Assembly (NCBI GenBank): GCA_035650495.1
Contig: DASRHK010000026.1
Coordinates: forward strand, 1 to 64,000
Reading direction: 5' to 3'
DNA length: 64,000 nt
Origin: DASRHK01 sp035650495
Lineage (GTDB): Bacteria; Pseudomonadota; Gammaproteobacteria; Nevskiales; Nevskiaceae
Numbering within the stretch: the stretch's first letter is position 1; each line of letters begins with the position of its first letter. Below the pieces are notes generated by a model. The model was not told where the DNA came from and ran no database searches. It was given only the letters and a program-made list of their open reading frames with translations. This document shows positions 48,916 through 57,835 of this stretch, one piece after another. Both the position numbers and the translations under genes were made by a program.

Positions 48916-50691
48916 ATTCCAGGCGCGCAGCGATCCGAAGAACGCGAGCAGCAGCGCGCTGAAGAGCGCGAGGTCCTGACGCTCGGCCTGGGTCCACTGC
49001 TCGTGGACCCAGGCGTGCAGGGTCAGCTGCAGAATGATGCGCGTCAGCTGCGAAGCAAGGACGATGAGGGCGAGTCCGTTCCGGAAGGATTCCGGATACG
49101 CATAGACGAGCGCGATCCCGCCCGTCGCGAAGCTCTCTCGCAGGAGCGACCATCCCGTGAGATTCAGCGCGGCCACCATCGCCGCGATCTCCATCACAGG
49201 GCGCGCGCAGGGACTCGCGCGACTCGCTGCTCGGCTCGTGGCGTGCCACGCCAGCACGAGGTGAAAGCCGGTCGCGGCGTGCGCCAGCAATTCGCGATGG
49301 AACGTCGGCGCCTGCGACGCCTCGACCTTGTACGCCGGAGCGAACGCTGCCGGCCCGAGCATGTGGCTGACCTTGCCGTCCGCATCCTCCACGAAAGCAA
49401 CCATCTCGTGGCTGCCGTCCTGGCGGAACACGCCGCGGTCGATCTCCGACCATTCCCGGCGGCCGGCGAGATTGGAGATCTGCAGCGTCCCGCGAGGCGT
49501 CGCGGACACTTTCATCTCGTAATCCGGCATCGCCAGCAGCAGGCATTTCTCCTGGCGGCGATGCGAATGCGGCGTCGCGAGATAGGTGCCGACGTAGCGG
49601 TTCGCGGACGTCGATCGCAGCGCCACGCTGATCGAGCGCCGCTGCGGCAACAGCGCGTCCATCAAGGTCGCGACGAACGCCTGCAGCCGCCGCGCGGGAA
49701 TCCGCGTGTTCACGACGACGAAGATGCCCACCTGTTCTTCGGGCACCAGCACGAGCTGCGAGACAAAGCAGATCGTCGCGCCCTGATGCCCCACCGCGCG
49801 GCGTCCCCGCAGATTGATTTCATAGAAGCCGAGCCCGGCGCCGTTGACCATCGGATGCGGATCCAGCACGCGGCTGTGCATGAGCCGCATCGTGCTCGCC
49901 TGCAGTGTCGAGACCCCGGTGCCGAGATGAGCGCGCATGAAGCGGAGCATGTCGTCGGCCGTCGTGCTCATGCTTCCGGCAGGCCCGATCGAATGAAAGT
50001 ACTCGAAGCCGTGCTCGATCAAGGCGCCATCGCTGCCGCGGTGATAGCCCGCGGCGAGCTGGCGCGCCATCTCGCGAGGCAGCGGCTCGCGAAAGGAGCT
50101 TCGGTCCATGCCGAGCGGCTCGAACAGATGGCGCTCGACGCAATCGTCGAAGGGCATGCGGGCGCGGCGCGCCACGATGTGACCTGCGAGCGCGATCCCC
50201 CAGTTCGAGTACGACGCTCCGCGACCGTCGCAGAAATCGACGGTGGGCGCCCGGACTTGGGCGGGCTTGTTGATCGCGAGATTGTCGGCGAGCGGCAAGA
50301 GATCGGCGGCGCTTCGCTTGACCATGTAGCCGAGCTGGTTCTCCTCGAAGCCCGCCGTGTGCGTCAGGAGATTCCTGAGCGTGACCGGACGCCCGTAGCC
50401 CGGCGGGATCTGCAGGCGCGGCTCCAGGTACTGATTGATGTCCGCGTCGAGATCCAGCTCGCCGCGCTCGACCAGCTGCATCGCCGCGGTCGCGGTGACG
50501 AGCTTCGACGTCGAGCCGATGCGGAACAACGTGCTCCGGCTCGCCTTCGCGCGCGTGCGCACGTCTGCGAAGCCGGCGCCTGTGGAAAGCGAGCGCGAGC
50601 CGGGACCGGCGATCGCGAGGGCGAGACCAGCCACCTCCAGCGCAGGGATCGATTCCTCGATGAGCTGCTCCAGGCGTGCCGTCCCTAGCAT
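48892..50691 (-). CDS. Beta-lactamase-fold serine hydrolase with C-terminal membrane domain
   Basis: 599 residues. Class C/AmpC-like (Beta-lactamase family PF00144) motifs: Ser60-x-x-Lys63 (GSTSKLV), Tyr161-Ser-Asn163 (YSNWG) and HQG (GHQGAT). No signal peptide is seen at the chosen start. After a beta-rich linker (about 370-480) four hydrophobic segments follow (about 490-590, ALLLAFFGSLRAWNLVG near the end). It is likely a peptidase or esterase rather than a resistance enzyme. It is convergent with the peptide gene and diverges from the LuxR-type gene. Confidence 0.88.
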   Translation of the reverse strand: MLGTARLEQLIEESIPALEVAGLALAIAGPGSRSLSTGAGFADVRTRAKASRSTLFRIGSTSKLVTATAAMQLVERGELDLDADINQYLEPRLQIPPGYGRPVTLRNLLTHTAGFEENQLGYMVKRSAADLLPLADNLAINKPAQVRAPTVDFCDGRGASYSNWGIALAGHIVARRARMPFDDCVERHLFEPLGMDRSSFREPLPREMARQLAAGYHRGSDGALIEHGFEYFHSIGPAGSMSTTADDMLRFMRAHLGTGVSTLQASTMRLMHSRVLDPHPMVNGAGLGFYEINLRGRRAVGHQGATICFVSQLVLVPEEQVGIFVVVNTRIPARRLQAFVATLMDALLPQRRSISVALRSTSANRYVGTYLATPHSHRRQEKCLLLAMPDYEMKVSATPRGTLQISNLAGRREWSEIDRGVFRQDGSHEMVAFVEDADGKVSHMLGPAAFAPAYKVEASQAPTFHRELLAHAATGFHLVLAWHATSRAASRASPCARPVMEIAAMVAALNLTGWSLLRESFATGGIALVYAYPESFRNGLALIVLASQLTRIILQLTLHAWVHEQWTQAERQDLALFSALLLAFFGSLRAWNLVGPTAL

Positions 50692-50726
50692 CGGATGAAT
50701 CTACGGGCTTCGTCCTCGCGCGGAAG

Positions 50727-50740
50727 CCCCCAATTGAAGC
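50727..50740. promoter_or_regulatory. Imperfect match to the CCTCCAATTGGAGG palindrome
   Basis: CCCCCAATTGAAGC matches the 14-bp palindrome at 11 of 14 positions. It lies in the 155-bp gap between the diverging beta-lactamase-like and LuxR-type genes. Weak on its own, but placed where an operator would be. Confidence 0.35.
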
Positions 50741-50846
50741 AACGGCGTCGCGATCAAGATTCTTTCAACGCTTCTTCAACCTTCGGTCAGGACTCTCGCG
50801 TTCCTGGGCAATACCGTGACTGCGGAGAGTGTGGTTGGAGGTTCCG

Positions 50847-51434
50847 ATGACTTTCATTCAAGACCGCCCTTCCGGCCGCGAATCCGAAGTCCTTCTTGAA
50901 ACGCTGGACCGCATGTGGGAGGCCGTTGCGATGCTGGGCCATTCCCGGCAGATCGTCTTCGCCAACCGTGCGGCCGCTCAGATCCTGCAACGCGGAGCCG
51001 GCATCGGCTTGTCGCCCGACGGACGCCTGATCACGACGCCCGAAGCGTCGGAGGCGGTCGAGCGTGTGCTCTGCGACAAAGCGCCGCCGGCGCCGGTCGC
51101 CGTTCCGCGCACGGACGAGCCGCCGCTCGTGCTCAACCTGCATCCGCTGCCCGATGCATTGAAGGGCGGCTTCGGCGCGGTCGCGCTGATGTTCATCAGC
51201 GATCCCGCGCGGAAACCGGCGGATCAGAGCGCTGCGCTGCGATCGGCGTTCGGGCTGACCAACGCCGAGGCGCGCGTCGCGCAGTCGCTCAGCGAGGGCG
51301 CGTCGCTCAAGCAGATCGCCTGGGCGAACCACATCACCTACGAGACCGTCCGCTCCCATCTGCGGCGGACCCTCGGGAAGGTCGGCGTGCGCAGGCAGGC
51401 CGAGCTCGTCCGGATCGCCCATGCGCTGCGCTGA
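50847..51434 (+). CDS. LuxR-family (HTH) transcriptional regulator with PAS-like N terminus
   Basis: 195 residues, preceded by GGAGG. The N-terminal half has a PAS-like start (LLETLDRMWEAVAMLGHSRQIVFANRAAAQIL). The C terminus is a GerE-type HTH: FGLTNAEARVAQSLSEGASLKQIAWANHITYETVRSHLRRTLGK, with the usual final helix VRRQAELVRIA. There is no receiver domain. It may respond to a small ligand or redox cue. Confidence 0.9.
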   Translation: MTFIQDRPSGRESEVLLETLDRMWEAVAMLGHSRQIVFANRAAAQILQRGAGIGLSPDGRLITTPEASEAVERVLCDKAPPAPVAVPRTDEPPLVLNLHPLPDALKGGFGAVALMFISDPARKPADQSAALRSAFGLTNAEARVAQSLSEGASLKQIAWANHITYETVRSHLRRTLGKVGVRRQAELVRIAHALR

Positions 51435-51473
51435 AGCCTGAAGCGCCGACGCTCCGACGCCGGCTCCGCTCGA

Positions 51474-51884
51474 ATGTCCCCGAAACGAACCGCGGGCCCG
51501 CAACGCCAGGGCGCGAGCGCGCTGATCGTCGACGACGACGCGATCCATCGAAGAACGGCATCCATGCTCATGCGCTCGCTCGGCTTCGATCTCGAAACGG
51601 CAGCCAACGGCCAGGAAGCGTTGCAGGCGCTCGAGCACCGGCGCTTCGACGTCGTGCTGATGGATCTGCACATGCCGGTGATGGATGGGATCACGGCAAC
51701 GCGGGAGATCCACCAGCGCTGGCCAGCGCCGCAGCGCCCGATGATCGTCGCCGTCACCGCCACCGACATCCCAGGCGAGCGCGCCCGCTATCTCGAAGCG
51801 GGCGCGGCGGCGTGCCTGTCGAAGCCGATCGATCGGCACCAGCTCGCCGACGTGCTCGCGCCGCTGCTCAGGGCTCAGGCGTAG
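51474..51884 (+). CDS. Single-domain response regulator
   Basis: 136 residues: a receiver with Asp20-Asp21-Asp22, phospho-acceptor Asp64 (VLMDLHMPVMDG), Thr near 93-95 (VTATD) and Lys near 117 (LSKPID). It resembles receivers that serve hybrid kinases (MPxMDG, P-x-A-x-T). It follows the LuxR-type gene by 39 bp; no kinase is adjacent. Confidence 0.92.
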   Translation: MSPKRTAGPQRQGASALIVDDDAIHRRTASMLMRSLGFDLETAANGQEALQALEHRRFDVVLMDLHMPVMDGITATREIHQRWPAPQRPMIVAVTATDIPGERARYLEAGAAACLSKPIDRHQLADVLAPLLRAQA

Positions 51885-51965
51885 GAGCAGCAGTCGCCAG
51901 CCGTCGTTCTCGAGCGTCATTGCCTCGATCAGTCATAATCCGGCTGCATCCCAAAGGCACGACGA

Positions 51966-52457
51966 ATGGCCACGATCGCGGAAGTCCTGAAACAGCAGAT
52001 CGCCGACCTGACCGACAAGGCGATCAAGAAACACGTCGCGGATCTGCGCGCGATGGCAGCTCAACAGGATCGCACCATCGCCCGACTCAAGAGCCAGGTC
52101 TCGGCGCTCGAGCAACAGCTGGCCGGTGCGCGACGCTCGGGAAGCGCGAGACGCAAAGCGGCGCCGACGTCGGCCGACGGCCGCAGCAGCATGCGCTTCC
52201 AGGCGAAAGGCCTGGTCTCGCTCCGGGCACGGCTGGGCTTGAGCAGAGCAAAATTCGGCAAGCTCGTGGGCGTCAGCGGCATCTCCGTCTACAACTGGGA
52301 GCGCAGGCGGGCGAAGCCCCGACCCGCATTGCTCTTGCAGATTGCGGAGCTGCGGCATCTCGGCAAGAAGGAAGCACAGGCGCGTCTGCGTGCGGCCGGC
52401 GTCCGCCGCTCGAACACGATGCGAAAAAACCCTCCAATTGGAGGCCGTCAGAAGTAG
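51966..52457 (+). CDS. XRE-type HTH regulator with N-terminal coiled coil
   Basis: 163 residues. The N terminus is helical and coiled-coil-like (LKQQIADLTDKAIKKHVADL, KSQVSALEQQLAGA). A basic linker leads to a XRE-type HTH at about 85-125 (RARLGLSRAKFGKLVGVSGISVYNWERRRAKPR). The palindrome at 52431-52444 overlaps its last codons. It may bind one of the palindromes in this island, though nothing in the sequence shows that. Confidence 0.85.
   Translation: MATIAEVLKQQIADLTDKAIKKHVADLRAMAAQQDRTIARLKSQVSALEQQLAGARRSGSARRKAAPTSADGRSSMRFQAKGLVSLRARLGLSRAKFGKLVGVSGISVYNWERRRAKPRPALLLQIAELRHLGKKEAQARLRAAGVRRSNTMRKNPPIGGRQK
52431..52444. promoter_or_regulatory. 14-bp perfect palindrome CCTCCAATTGGAGG, copy 2
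   Basis: It overlaps the 3' end of the XRE-type gene (codons for Pro-Pro-Ile-Gly-Gly) and lies 100 bp before the small Cys-rich gene. It is identical to the copy at 47575-47588. Because it is coding, its placement is less convincing than copy 1. Confidence 0.45.
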
Positions 52458-52543
52458 CGCGGGTGATCTATACATCACCTGCCGATTGCGCAGGTGACGT
52501 CAGCCGCCCAATCGACGGTCCCAAAGTCGAGCCGGGGGGTTCC

Positions 52544-52810
52544 ATGCAGATCAAGCAGCCATCGTTGTGCGCGCGTTGTGTCGCCTTGTTCACCTCGCAG
52601 GTCGAGTGCGACGTCAGCTCTTGCCGCGTCGAGACCTGGTGGTGCCCTCACTCCGCCGCGCTGGCCATCTGCGTCGTCAACGGCGCGCAGATGTCGCAGA
52701 TCACGATCCAAGGCCCGCTCACGGACAGCGAAGCGCACGAGCGCATCCGCGAGTTCGCGGAAGGCTGCCCGATCGCGAACGAGAGTTCGGGCTCGAGCCT
52801 GCGGCAGTAA
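52544..52810 (+). CDS. Small Cys-rich protein of unknown function
   Basis: 88 residues starting MQIKQPSLC, preceded by a GGGGGG run. Seven Cys residues occur (including Cys9-x-x-Cys12 and spaced Cys22, Cys27, Cys34, Cys43, Cys74), with a Trp-Trp-Cys motif. No signal peptide or TM is seen. It may be a metal- or disulfide-bound protein. A downstream shared terminator supports a real transcript. I do not recognise a family. Confidence 0.5.
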   Translation: MQIKQPSLCARCVALFTSQVECDVSSCRVETWWCPHSAALAICVVNGAQMSQITIQGPLTDSEAHERIREFAEGCPIANESSGSSLRQ

Positions 52811-52837
52811 AAAAAAGGGCTGACTCGTGTCAGCCCT
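52811..52837 (-). terminator. Bidirectional terminator between the Cys-rich gene and tRNA-Ser
   Basis: A 9-bp perfect stem (52816-52824 and 52829-52837, loop TCGT) is flanked by an A-run on the left and TTTT at 52840-52843 on the right. On the minus strand it ends the tRNA-Ser transcript with a long T-run; on the plus strand it can end the Cys-rich gene. Confidence 0.9.
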
Positions 52838-52844
52838 GCTTTTC

Positions 52845-52937
52845 TGGCGGAGGGAGAGGGATTCGAACCCTCGATACAGCTTTTGACTGTATACACGCTT
52901 TCCAGGCGTGCTCCTTAAACCACTCGGACATCCCTCC
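52845..52937 (-). tRNA. tRNA-Ser (anticodon GGA)
   Basis: On the minus strand the sequence starts GGAGGGATGTCCGAGTGG and ends with an encoded CCA. The acceptor stem pairs GGAGGGA with the 3' TCCCTCC. The anticodon stem-loop ACGCCTGGAAAGCGT shows anticodon GGA with the loop CTGGAAA. A long variable arm (TGTATACAGTCAAAAGCTGTATC) and GGTTCGAATCC T-loop confirm the Ser class. It decodes UCC/UCU. Confidence 0.97.
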
Positions 52938-52967
52938 GGGGAAACTTCGCGAGCCGATTTTACGCCG

Positions 52968-53261
52968 CTAGCCCGCCGGCTTCGGCGTCGGCTCGCTCGG
53001 CATCGGAGGCGGACGGTCCAGGCACTCGATCTTCTCCTCGCCCTTCGCGTCCTTCACCTTGCGGCCGTACGGGACGGCCTCGCCGCTCGCCGGCGGGATC
53101 TTGAGCGCGGCGTTGGATTCGGGAATCTTCAGCCCTTCGACCGGCTGCAGCGGCGGCACCGACTTCGCGTGCGTGTACGGCTGATCGCCGAGGCAATAGC
53201 TGTGGCTCGCGCATCCGCACAGCAGCGCCGCGCTCGCGGCGATCGCAAACGATCTCGACAT
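52968..53261 (-). CDS. Small lipoprotein downstream of dapA
   Basis: 97 residues: MSRSFAIAASAALLCGC is a lipoprotein signal with lipidated Cys near 17. The mature part is short and Pro-rich with few secondary-structure cues, ending in PKPAG. It overlaps the dapA stop (ATGA), so it is co-transcribed. It sits where BamC (NlpB) follows dapA in many gammaproteobacteria but is far too short to be BamC. Possibly a remnant or a different envelope protein. Confidence 0.75.
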   Translation of the reverse strand: MSRSFAIAASAALLCGCASHSYCLGDQPYTHAKSVPPLQPVEGLKIPESNAALKIPPASGEAVPYGRKVKDAKGEEKIECLDRPPPMPSEPTPKPAG

Positions 53262-54139
53262 CAAAGCGCTCCAGCCGCGCGCAACGCTTGGCGCACGGTT
53301 TCGTAATGTTCTTTCGCCAGGGGCACCAGCGGCAGGCGGATGCCCTCGCCGATCTTCTTCATCTGCTGCAAGGCCCACTTTGCAGGAATCGGGTTCGGCT
53401 CGACGAACAGGTGCTTGTGCAGCCCGGCCAGCTTGGCGTCGATCGCCTCGGCCTTTGCGCGATCGCCTTGCATCGCCGCGGCGCACATCTCGTGCATCAA
53501 GCGCGGCGCGACGTTCGCGGTGACGGAGATGTCGCCGACGCAACCCATCAGGATCGATTCGCGCGCGGTGGCGTCGTCGCCCGACAGCAGCGCAAAGTCC
53601 TTCTTCATCTTGAGATCGATCAGCTCGCGGATGCGCGAGAGCTCACCCTTCGCTTCTTTCAGCCCGACGACGTTCTTGATCTGCGCGAGTCGCGCGACGG
53701 TCGCGGGCAGCATGTCGCAGCCGGTGCGGCCGGGCACGTTGTAGAGGATGATCGGGATGTCGACCGATTCCGCGATCTTCTTGTAATGCTGGTAGAGGCC
53801 TTCCTGCGGCGGCTTGTTGTAGTACGGCGTGACCAGGAGACAGGCGTCGACACCGGCGCCTTTCGCAGCTTCGGTGAGCTCGATCGCTTCCGTCGTCGAA
53901 TTCGCGCCGGTGCCGCCGATCACCGGGACTCTTTTTTGCGAGAGCTCGACGATGCGCCGGATCACTTCGATGTGCTCGTCGACGCCGAGCGTCGCCGACT
54001 CGCCGGTGGTCCCCACCGCGACGATCGCGTCGGTCCCTTCGGCAATGTGCCACTCGACGAGGCCGGCGAGGCTGTCGAAGTCGACAGCGCCGTCCGGGTA
54101 CATGGGAGTGACCAGCGCGACGATGCTGCCGGTGATCAT
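53261..54139 (-). CDS. dapA: 4-hydroxy-tetrahydrodipicolinate synthase
   Basis: 292 residues, standard length. It condenses pyruvate and aspartate semialdehyde in lysine and meso-DAP synthesis. Schiff-base Lys161 (VGLKEAKG), Tyr133 (ILYNVPGRTG) and Thr44-Thr45 (GTTGES) are all in the canonical positions, as is the GTGANST loop. I chose the MITGSIVAL start; an upstream in-frame ATG exists but is less likely. It diverges from gcvR-bcp. Confidence 0.98.
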   Translation of the reverse strand: MITGSIVALVTPMYPDGAVDFDSLAGLVEWHIAEGTDAIVAVGTTGESATLGVDEHIEVIRRIVELSQKRVPVIGGTGANSTTEAIELTEAAKGAGVDACLLVTPYYNKPPQEGLYQHYKKIAESVDIPIILYNVPGRTGCDMLPATVARLAQIKNVVGLKEAKGELSRIRELIDLKMKKDFALLSGDDATARESILMGCVGDISVTANVAPRLMHEMCAAAMQGDRAKAEAIDAKLAGLHKHLFVEPNPIPAKWALQQMKKIGEGIRLPLVPLAKEHYETVRQALRAAGAL

Positions 54140-54224
54140 GCGAGGCGTTTTGGCGTCGAACAGGGGCTTTGCGGGGCGCAAGTATACCGCCTAAACTTCC
54201 GCCCAAAATCCGCTGCCCCCAAGA

Positions 54225-54773
54225 ATGTCGTCCTCCTCCAAGAACGAGAACACGCTCGCCATTGCGGTCCTGGCGGGACATCGCGCCCAATTGCCCCTGG
54301 AGTTGTTCAAGGCGATCCGGGAGCGCGGCTGCGAGGTGGAGGACTGCCGCATCGCGCCGATCGGCGACCAGATGGCGGCGAGCTTCCTCGTCTCCGGCAA
54401 CTGGAGCGCGCTCGGCCGGCTCGAGACGGCCCTGCCGGGCCTCGCGGAGAAGCTCGGCCTGCAGGTGCAGTTCTCGCGCAGCGAACCGCGCACGCAGAAC
54501 GCCGAATACCGTCCCTACGCCGGCGAAGTGATCGCGCCCCAGCAGAAGGACCTGCTCGTCCACATCCTGGAATTCTTCCAGGGCCAGGATGTCGAGGTGG
54601 CGGAGATCTCCACGCAGAAGTACCAGTCCACCCACACCGGTGCGGGGATGTGCAGCGTGCAGATGGTGCTGCACGTGCCGGTCAACCAGCATCCCCAGGC
54701 GCTGCGCGAATCGTTCATGGATTTGTGCGACGATCTCAACGCCGACGGCATGCTCGATCCGATCAAGACATGA
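54225..54773 (+). CDS. gcvR: GcvR-like ACT-domain regulator
   Basis: 182 residues with two ACT-like units: LAIAVLAGHRAQLPLELFKAIRERGCEVEDCRIA and DLLVHILEFFQGQDVEVAEISTQ. In E. coli GcvR antagonises GcvA of the glycine cleavage operon. The dapA | gcvR-bcp order matches that of enterobacteria, supporting the name. No gcv genes are in the window, so its target is inferred. Confidence 0.85.
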   Translation: MSSSSKNENTLAIAVLAGHRAQLPLELFKAIRERGCEVEDCRIAPIGDQMAASFLVSGNWSALGRLETALPGLAEKLGLQVQFSRSEPRTQNAEYRPYAGEVIAPQQKDLLVHILEFFQGQDVEVAEISTQKYQSTHTGAGMCSVQMVLHVPVNQHPQALRESFMDLCDDLNADGMLDPIKT

Positions 54774-54783
54774 GAACTGTTTG

Positions 54784-55233
<450 letters not shown>

Positions 55234-55235
55234 CC

Positions 55236-56714
55236 TTGGCAAAAGAAGCTTCTCCCTCCCCCAAGCCGGCCGACCATGCATCGGTCGCGCCGCAATCCGG
55301 TGCGATGAAAAAGAAAATCTTCGTCCTCGACACCAACGTGCTGCTGCACGATCCCTCGAGCCTGTTCCGGTTCGAGGAGCACGACCTGTTCGTCCCGATG
55401 GTGGTGCTCGAGGAGCTCGACGCCGCCAAGAAAGGCACGAGCGAAATCTCGCGCAACGCGCGCCAGGTCAGCCGATTCCTCGACGAGCTGATGAAGGACA
55501 AGGATCACGCGCAGATCGAGCACGGGCTGCAGCTGCCGGCCTCGCAGCTCGGCAGCGCCGCGACCGACAAGCCCGCGTCGGGCCGTCTCTATTTCCAGAC
55601 CAAGCCGCCCGACGCGTCGCTGCCGCCGCTGATGCCCGGCAACAAGCCGGACAACTCGATCCTCGTCACCGCGCTCGGACTGCAGGGCGAGCATCCCGGC
55701 CGCAAGATCACGCTGGTGTCGAAAGACATCAACCTGCGCATCAAGGCCGCGATCGTCGGCGTCCACACCGAGGATTACTACAACGACCAGGTCCTCGACG
55801 ATCTCAAGCTCCTGCCGACCGGCTACGCCACCCTGCCGCCGGAGTTCTGGCAATCGCACGGCGAAGGCATGGAGTCGTGGCAGGACGACGGCGGCCACGC
55901 GCGCTATCGCGTGAAGGGTCCGCTGGTGAAGGATTTCTATCCGAACGAATTCCTGTCGCTCGCCGACGAGTCCGAGCGCGGGCTCGAGCTGCGCGTCACC
56001 GCGCGCAACGGCAATGCCGCCGAGCTCGAAGTGACGCGCGACTATCGCGAAGGCAAGTCGGCGGTCTGGGGCATCCACGCCAAGAACCGCGAGCAGAATT
56101 TCGCGCTCAATCTGTTGATGGATCCGGACGTCGACTTCGTCACGCTGCTCGGCGCTGCCGGCACCGGCAAGACGCTGCTGACGCTCGCGGCGGGGCTGGC
56201 GCAGACGCTCGACGAGCCGAAGTACCGCGAGATCATCATGACGCGCGTCACCGTGCCGCTCGGCGAGGACATCGGCTTCCTGCCCGGCACCGAAGAGGAA
56301 AAGATGACGCCGTGGATGGGCGCGCTGATGGACAACCTCGAAGTGCTGACGCAGACGAGCGAGGCCGGCGATTGGGAGCGCGCCGCGACCAACGAATTGC
56401 TGGCGAAGCGCATCAAGATCCGCTCGCTCAACTTCATGCGCGGCCGCACGTTCCTCAACCGCTTCATCATCATCGACGAGGCGCAGAACCTGACGTCGAA
56501 GCAGATGCGCACGATGATCACGCGCTGCGGGCCGGGCACCAAGATGGTCTGCCTCGGCAACCTCGCGCAGATCGACACGCCTTATCTTTCGGAGACGACG
56601 TCGGGGCTCACCTTCGTCGTCGACCGCTTCCGCGGCTGGGCGCACGGCGGGCATGTCACGCTCGCGCGCGGCGAGCGCTCGCGGCTGGCGGCGCACGCGT
56701 CGGACATCCTGTGA
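55236..56714 (+). CDS. phoH: PhoH-family PIN-ATPase (PhoH2 type)
   Basis: 492 residues. An N-terminal PIN domain (KIFVLDTNVLLHDPSSLF, acidic residues typical of ribonucleases) is followed by the PhoH ATPase with Walker A GAAGTGKT (306-313) and Walker B FIIIDEAQN. PhoH2 proteins unwind and cut RNA. The TTG start directly after bcp gives an N-terminal extension; an ATG at 55305 (MKKKIF) is an alternative. Confidence 0.92.
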   Translation: MAKEASPSPKPADHASVAPQSGAMKKKIFVLDTNVLLHDPSSLFRFEEHDLFVPMVVLEELDAAKKGTSEISRNARQVSRFLDELMKDKDHAQIEHGLQLPASQLGSAATDKPASGRLYFQTKPPDASLPPLMPGNKPDNSILVTALGLQGEHPGRKITLVSKDINLRIKAAIVGVHTEDYYNDQVLDDLKLLPTGYATLPPEFWQSHGEGMESWQDDGGHARYRVKGPLVKDFYPNEFLSLADESERGLELRVTARNGNAAELEVTRDYREGKSAVWGIHAKNREQNFALNLLMDPDVDFVTLLGAAGTGKTLLTLAAGLAQTLDEPKYREIIMTRVTVPLGEDIGFLPGTEEEKMTPWMGALMDNLEVLTQTSEAGDWERAATNELLAKRIKIRSLNFMRGRTFLNRFIIIDEAQNLTSKQMRTMITRCGPGTKMVCLGNLAQIDTPYLSETTSGLTFVVDRFRGWAHGGHVTLARGERSRLAAHASDIL

Positions 56715-56721
56715 GCGGTTC

Positions 56722-57060
56722 ATGAGTTTCCTGGGAAAACTGGTGGGCGGCGTGAAAGACACTGCACTCGGCGTCTCGCTGAAGTCCTTCCTGAACGAGC
56801 GCTTCGCCGACTACGGCGACGTGCTCGACTGCGAAGTCGACACCAAGTCCAATCGCGTGCAGGTGCACGTCAAGCTGCGCGGCGAGCGCGAGCCGATCAC
56901 CGCCGCGATCGAGAAATACGAGATCAAGGACACGTCCGAAGGCCGCGTCGTCGTGCTGCACAAATTCTCGACGTCGCGCGAGTGGATCACCAAGCTCCTC
57001 ACGCGGATCTTCTCCGGCAAGCAGTACAAATTGCCGGGCGCGGTCGCGAAACTGCTCTGA
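56722..57060 (+). CDS. Conserved small protein of unknown function
   Basis: 112 residues, starting MSFLGKLVGGVKDTALG. It has no signal peptide. A central beta-rich part (RVQVHVKLRGEREPITAAIEKYEI) recalls a lipid-binding or SRPBCC-like strand pattern, but I do not recognise a family. It lies 7 bp after the phoH stop and is probably co-transcribed. Confidence 0.65.
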   Translation: MSFLGKLVGGVKDTALGVSLKSFLNERFADYGDVLDCEVDTKSNRVQVHVKLRGEREPITAAIEKYEIKDTSEGRVVVLHKFSTSREWITKLLTRIFSGKQYKLPGAVAKLL

Positions 57061-57073
57061 ACGCTACGAAGCC

Positions 57074-57835
57074 GTGACCGCGCAGCTCGCCGGTCTCCTC
57101 GGCTTCGCCTTCCTCGCGGGATTCATCGACTCCGTCGCCGGCGGCGGCGGGCTCATCCAGGTCCCTGCTCTCTTCATCCTGATGCCCGGCACCGAGGCGG
57201 CGACGCTGCTCGGCACCAACAAGTGCGCGAGCATCTGGGGAACGCTCTCCGCGACGATCCAGTACTCGCGGCAAGTGCCGATGATCTGGCGCTCGGTGCT
57301 GCCGACGTGCGTCGGCGCGCTCATCTTCGGCTTCCTCGGCGCGCGCACTGTCGCGCACGTGCCGAGCGACTTCATGCGGCCGGCGGTCCTCGTGCTGCTC
57401 GTCGCGGTGCTGATCTACACGCTGTGGCGGAAAAACTTCGGCCAGCTGCACGCGCCGAAGCTCTCGCACTCGGAGCAGTTCTGGGTCGGGCTCGCGACCG
57501 GCGCGGCGCTCGGCTTCTACGACGGCTTCTTCGGCCCCGGCACCGGCAGCTTCCTGATCTTCGCGTTCATCGGCCTGTTCGGGTTTTCGTTCCTCGCGGC
57601 GTCCGCATCCGCGAAAGTCGTCAACGTGATCACCAATCTCGCGGCGCTGATCTATTTCGTCGCGGCCGGTCACGTGCTGTACGACGTCGCTGCGCCGATG
57701 GCGGTGTGCAACGTCGCCGGCTCGCTCGTCGGATCGCATCTCGCGATCCGCAAGGGGAGCGCGTTCGTGCGGACCATCTTCATCGTCGTCGTGAGCGCAT
57801 TGATCCTGCGCTTCGCGATCGACCTGATCTCTTAG
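57074..57835 (+). CDS. TSUP (TauE/SafE) family permease
   Basis: 253 residues, about 7-8 TM segments. Family features: FLAGFIDSVAGGGGLIQVPAL near the N terminus and GFYDGFFGPGTGSFLIFAF in the second half. TSUP proteins move sulfur anions or organosulfonates across the inner membrane. It has a GTG start. Its 3' end overlaps epmA by 4 bp on the other strand. Confidence 0.93.
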   Translation: MTAQLAGLLGFAFLAGFIDSVAGGGGLIQVPALFILMPGTEAATLLGTNKCASIWGTLSATIQYSRQVPMIWRSVLPTCVGALIFGFLGARTVAHVPSDFMRPAVLVLLVAVLIYTLWRKNFGQLHAPKLSHSEQFWVGLATGAALGFYDGFFGPGTGSFLIFAFIGLFGFSFLAASASAKVVNVITNLAALIYFVAAGHVLYDVAAPMAVCNVAGSLVGSHLAIRKGSAFVRTIFIVVVSALILRFAIDLIS

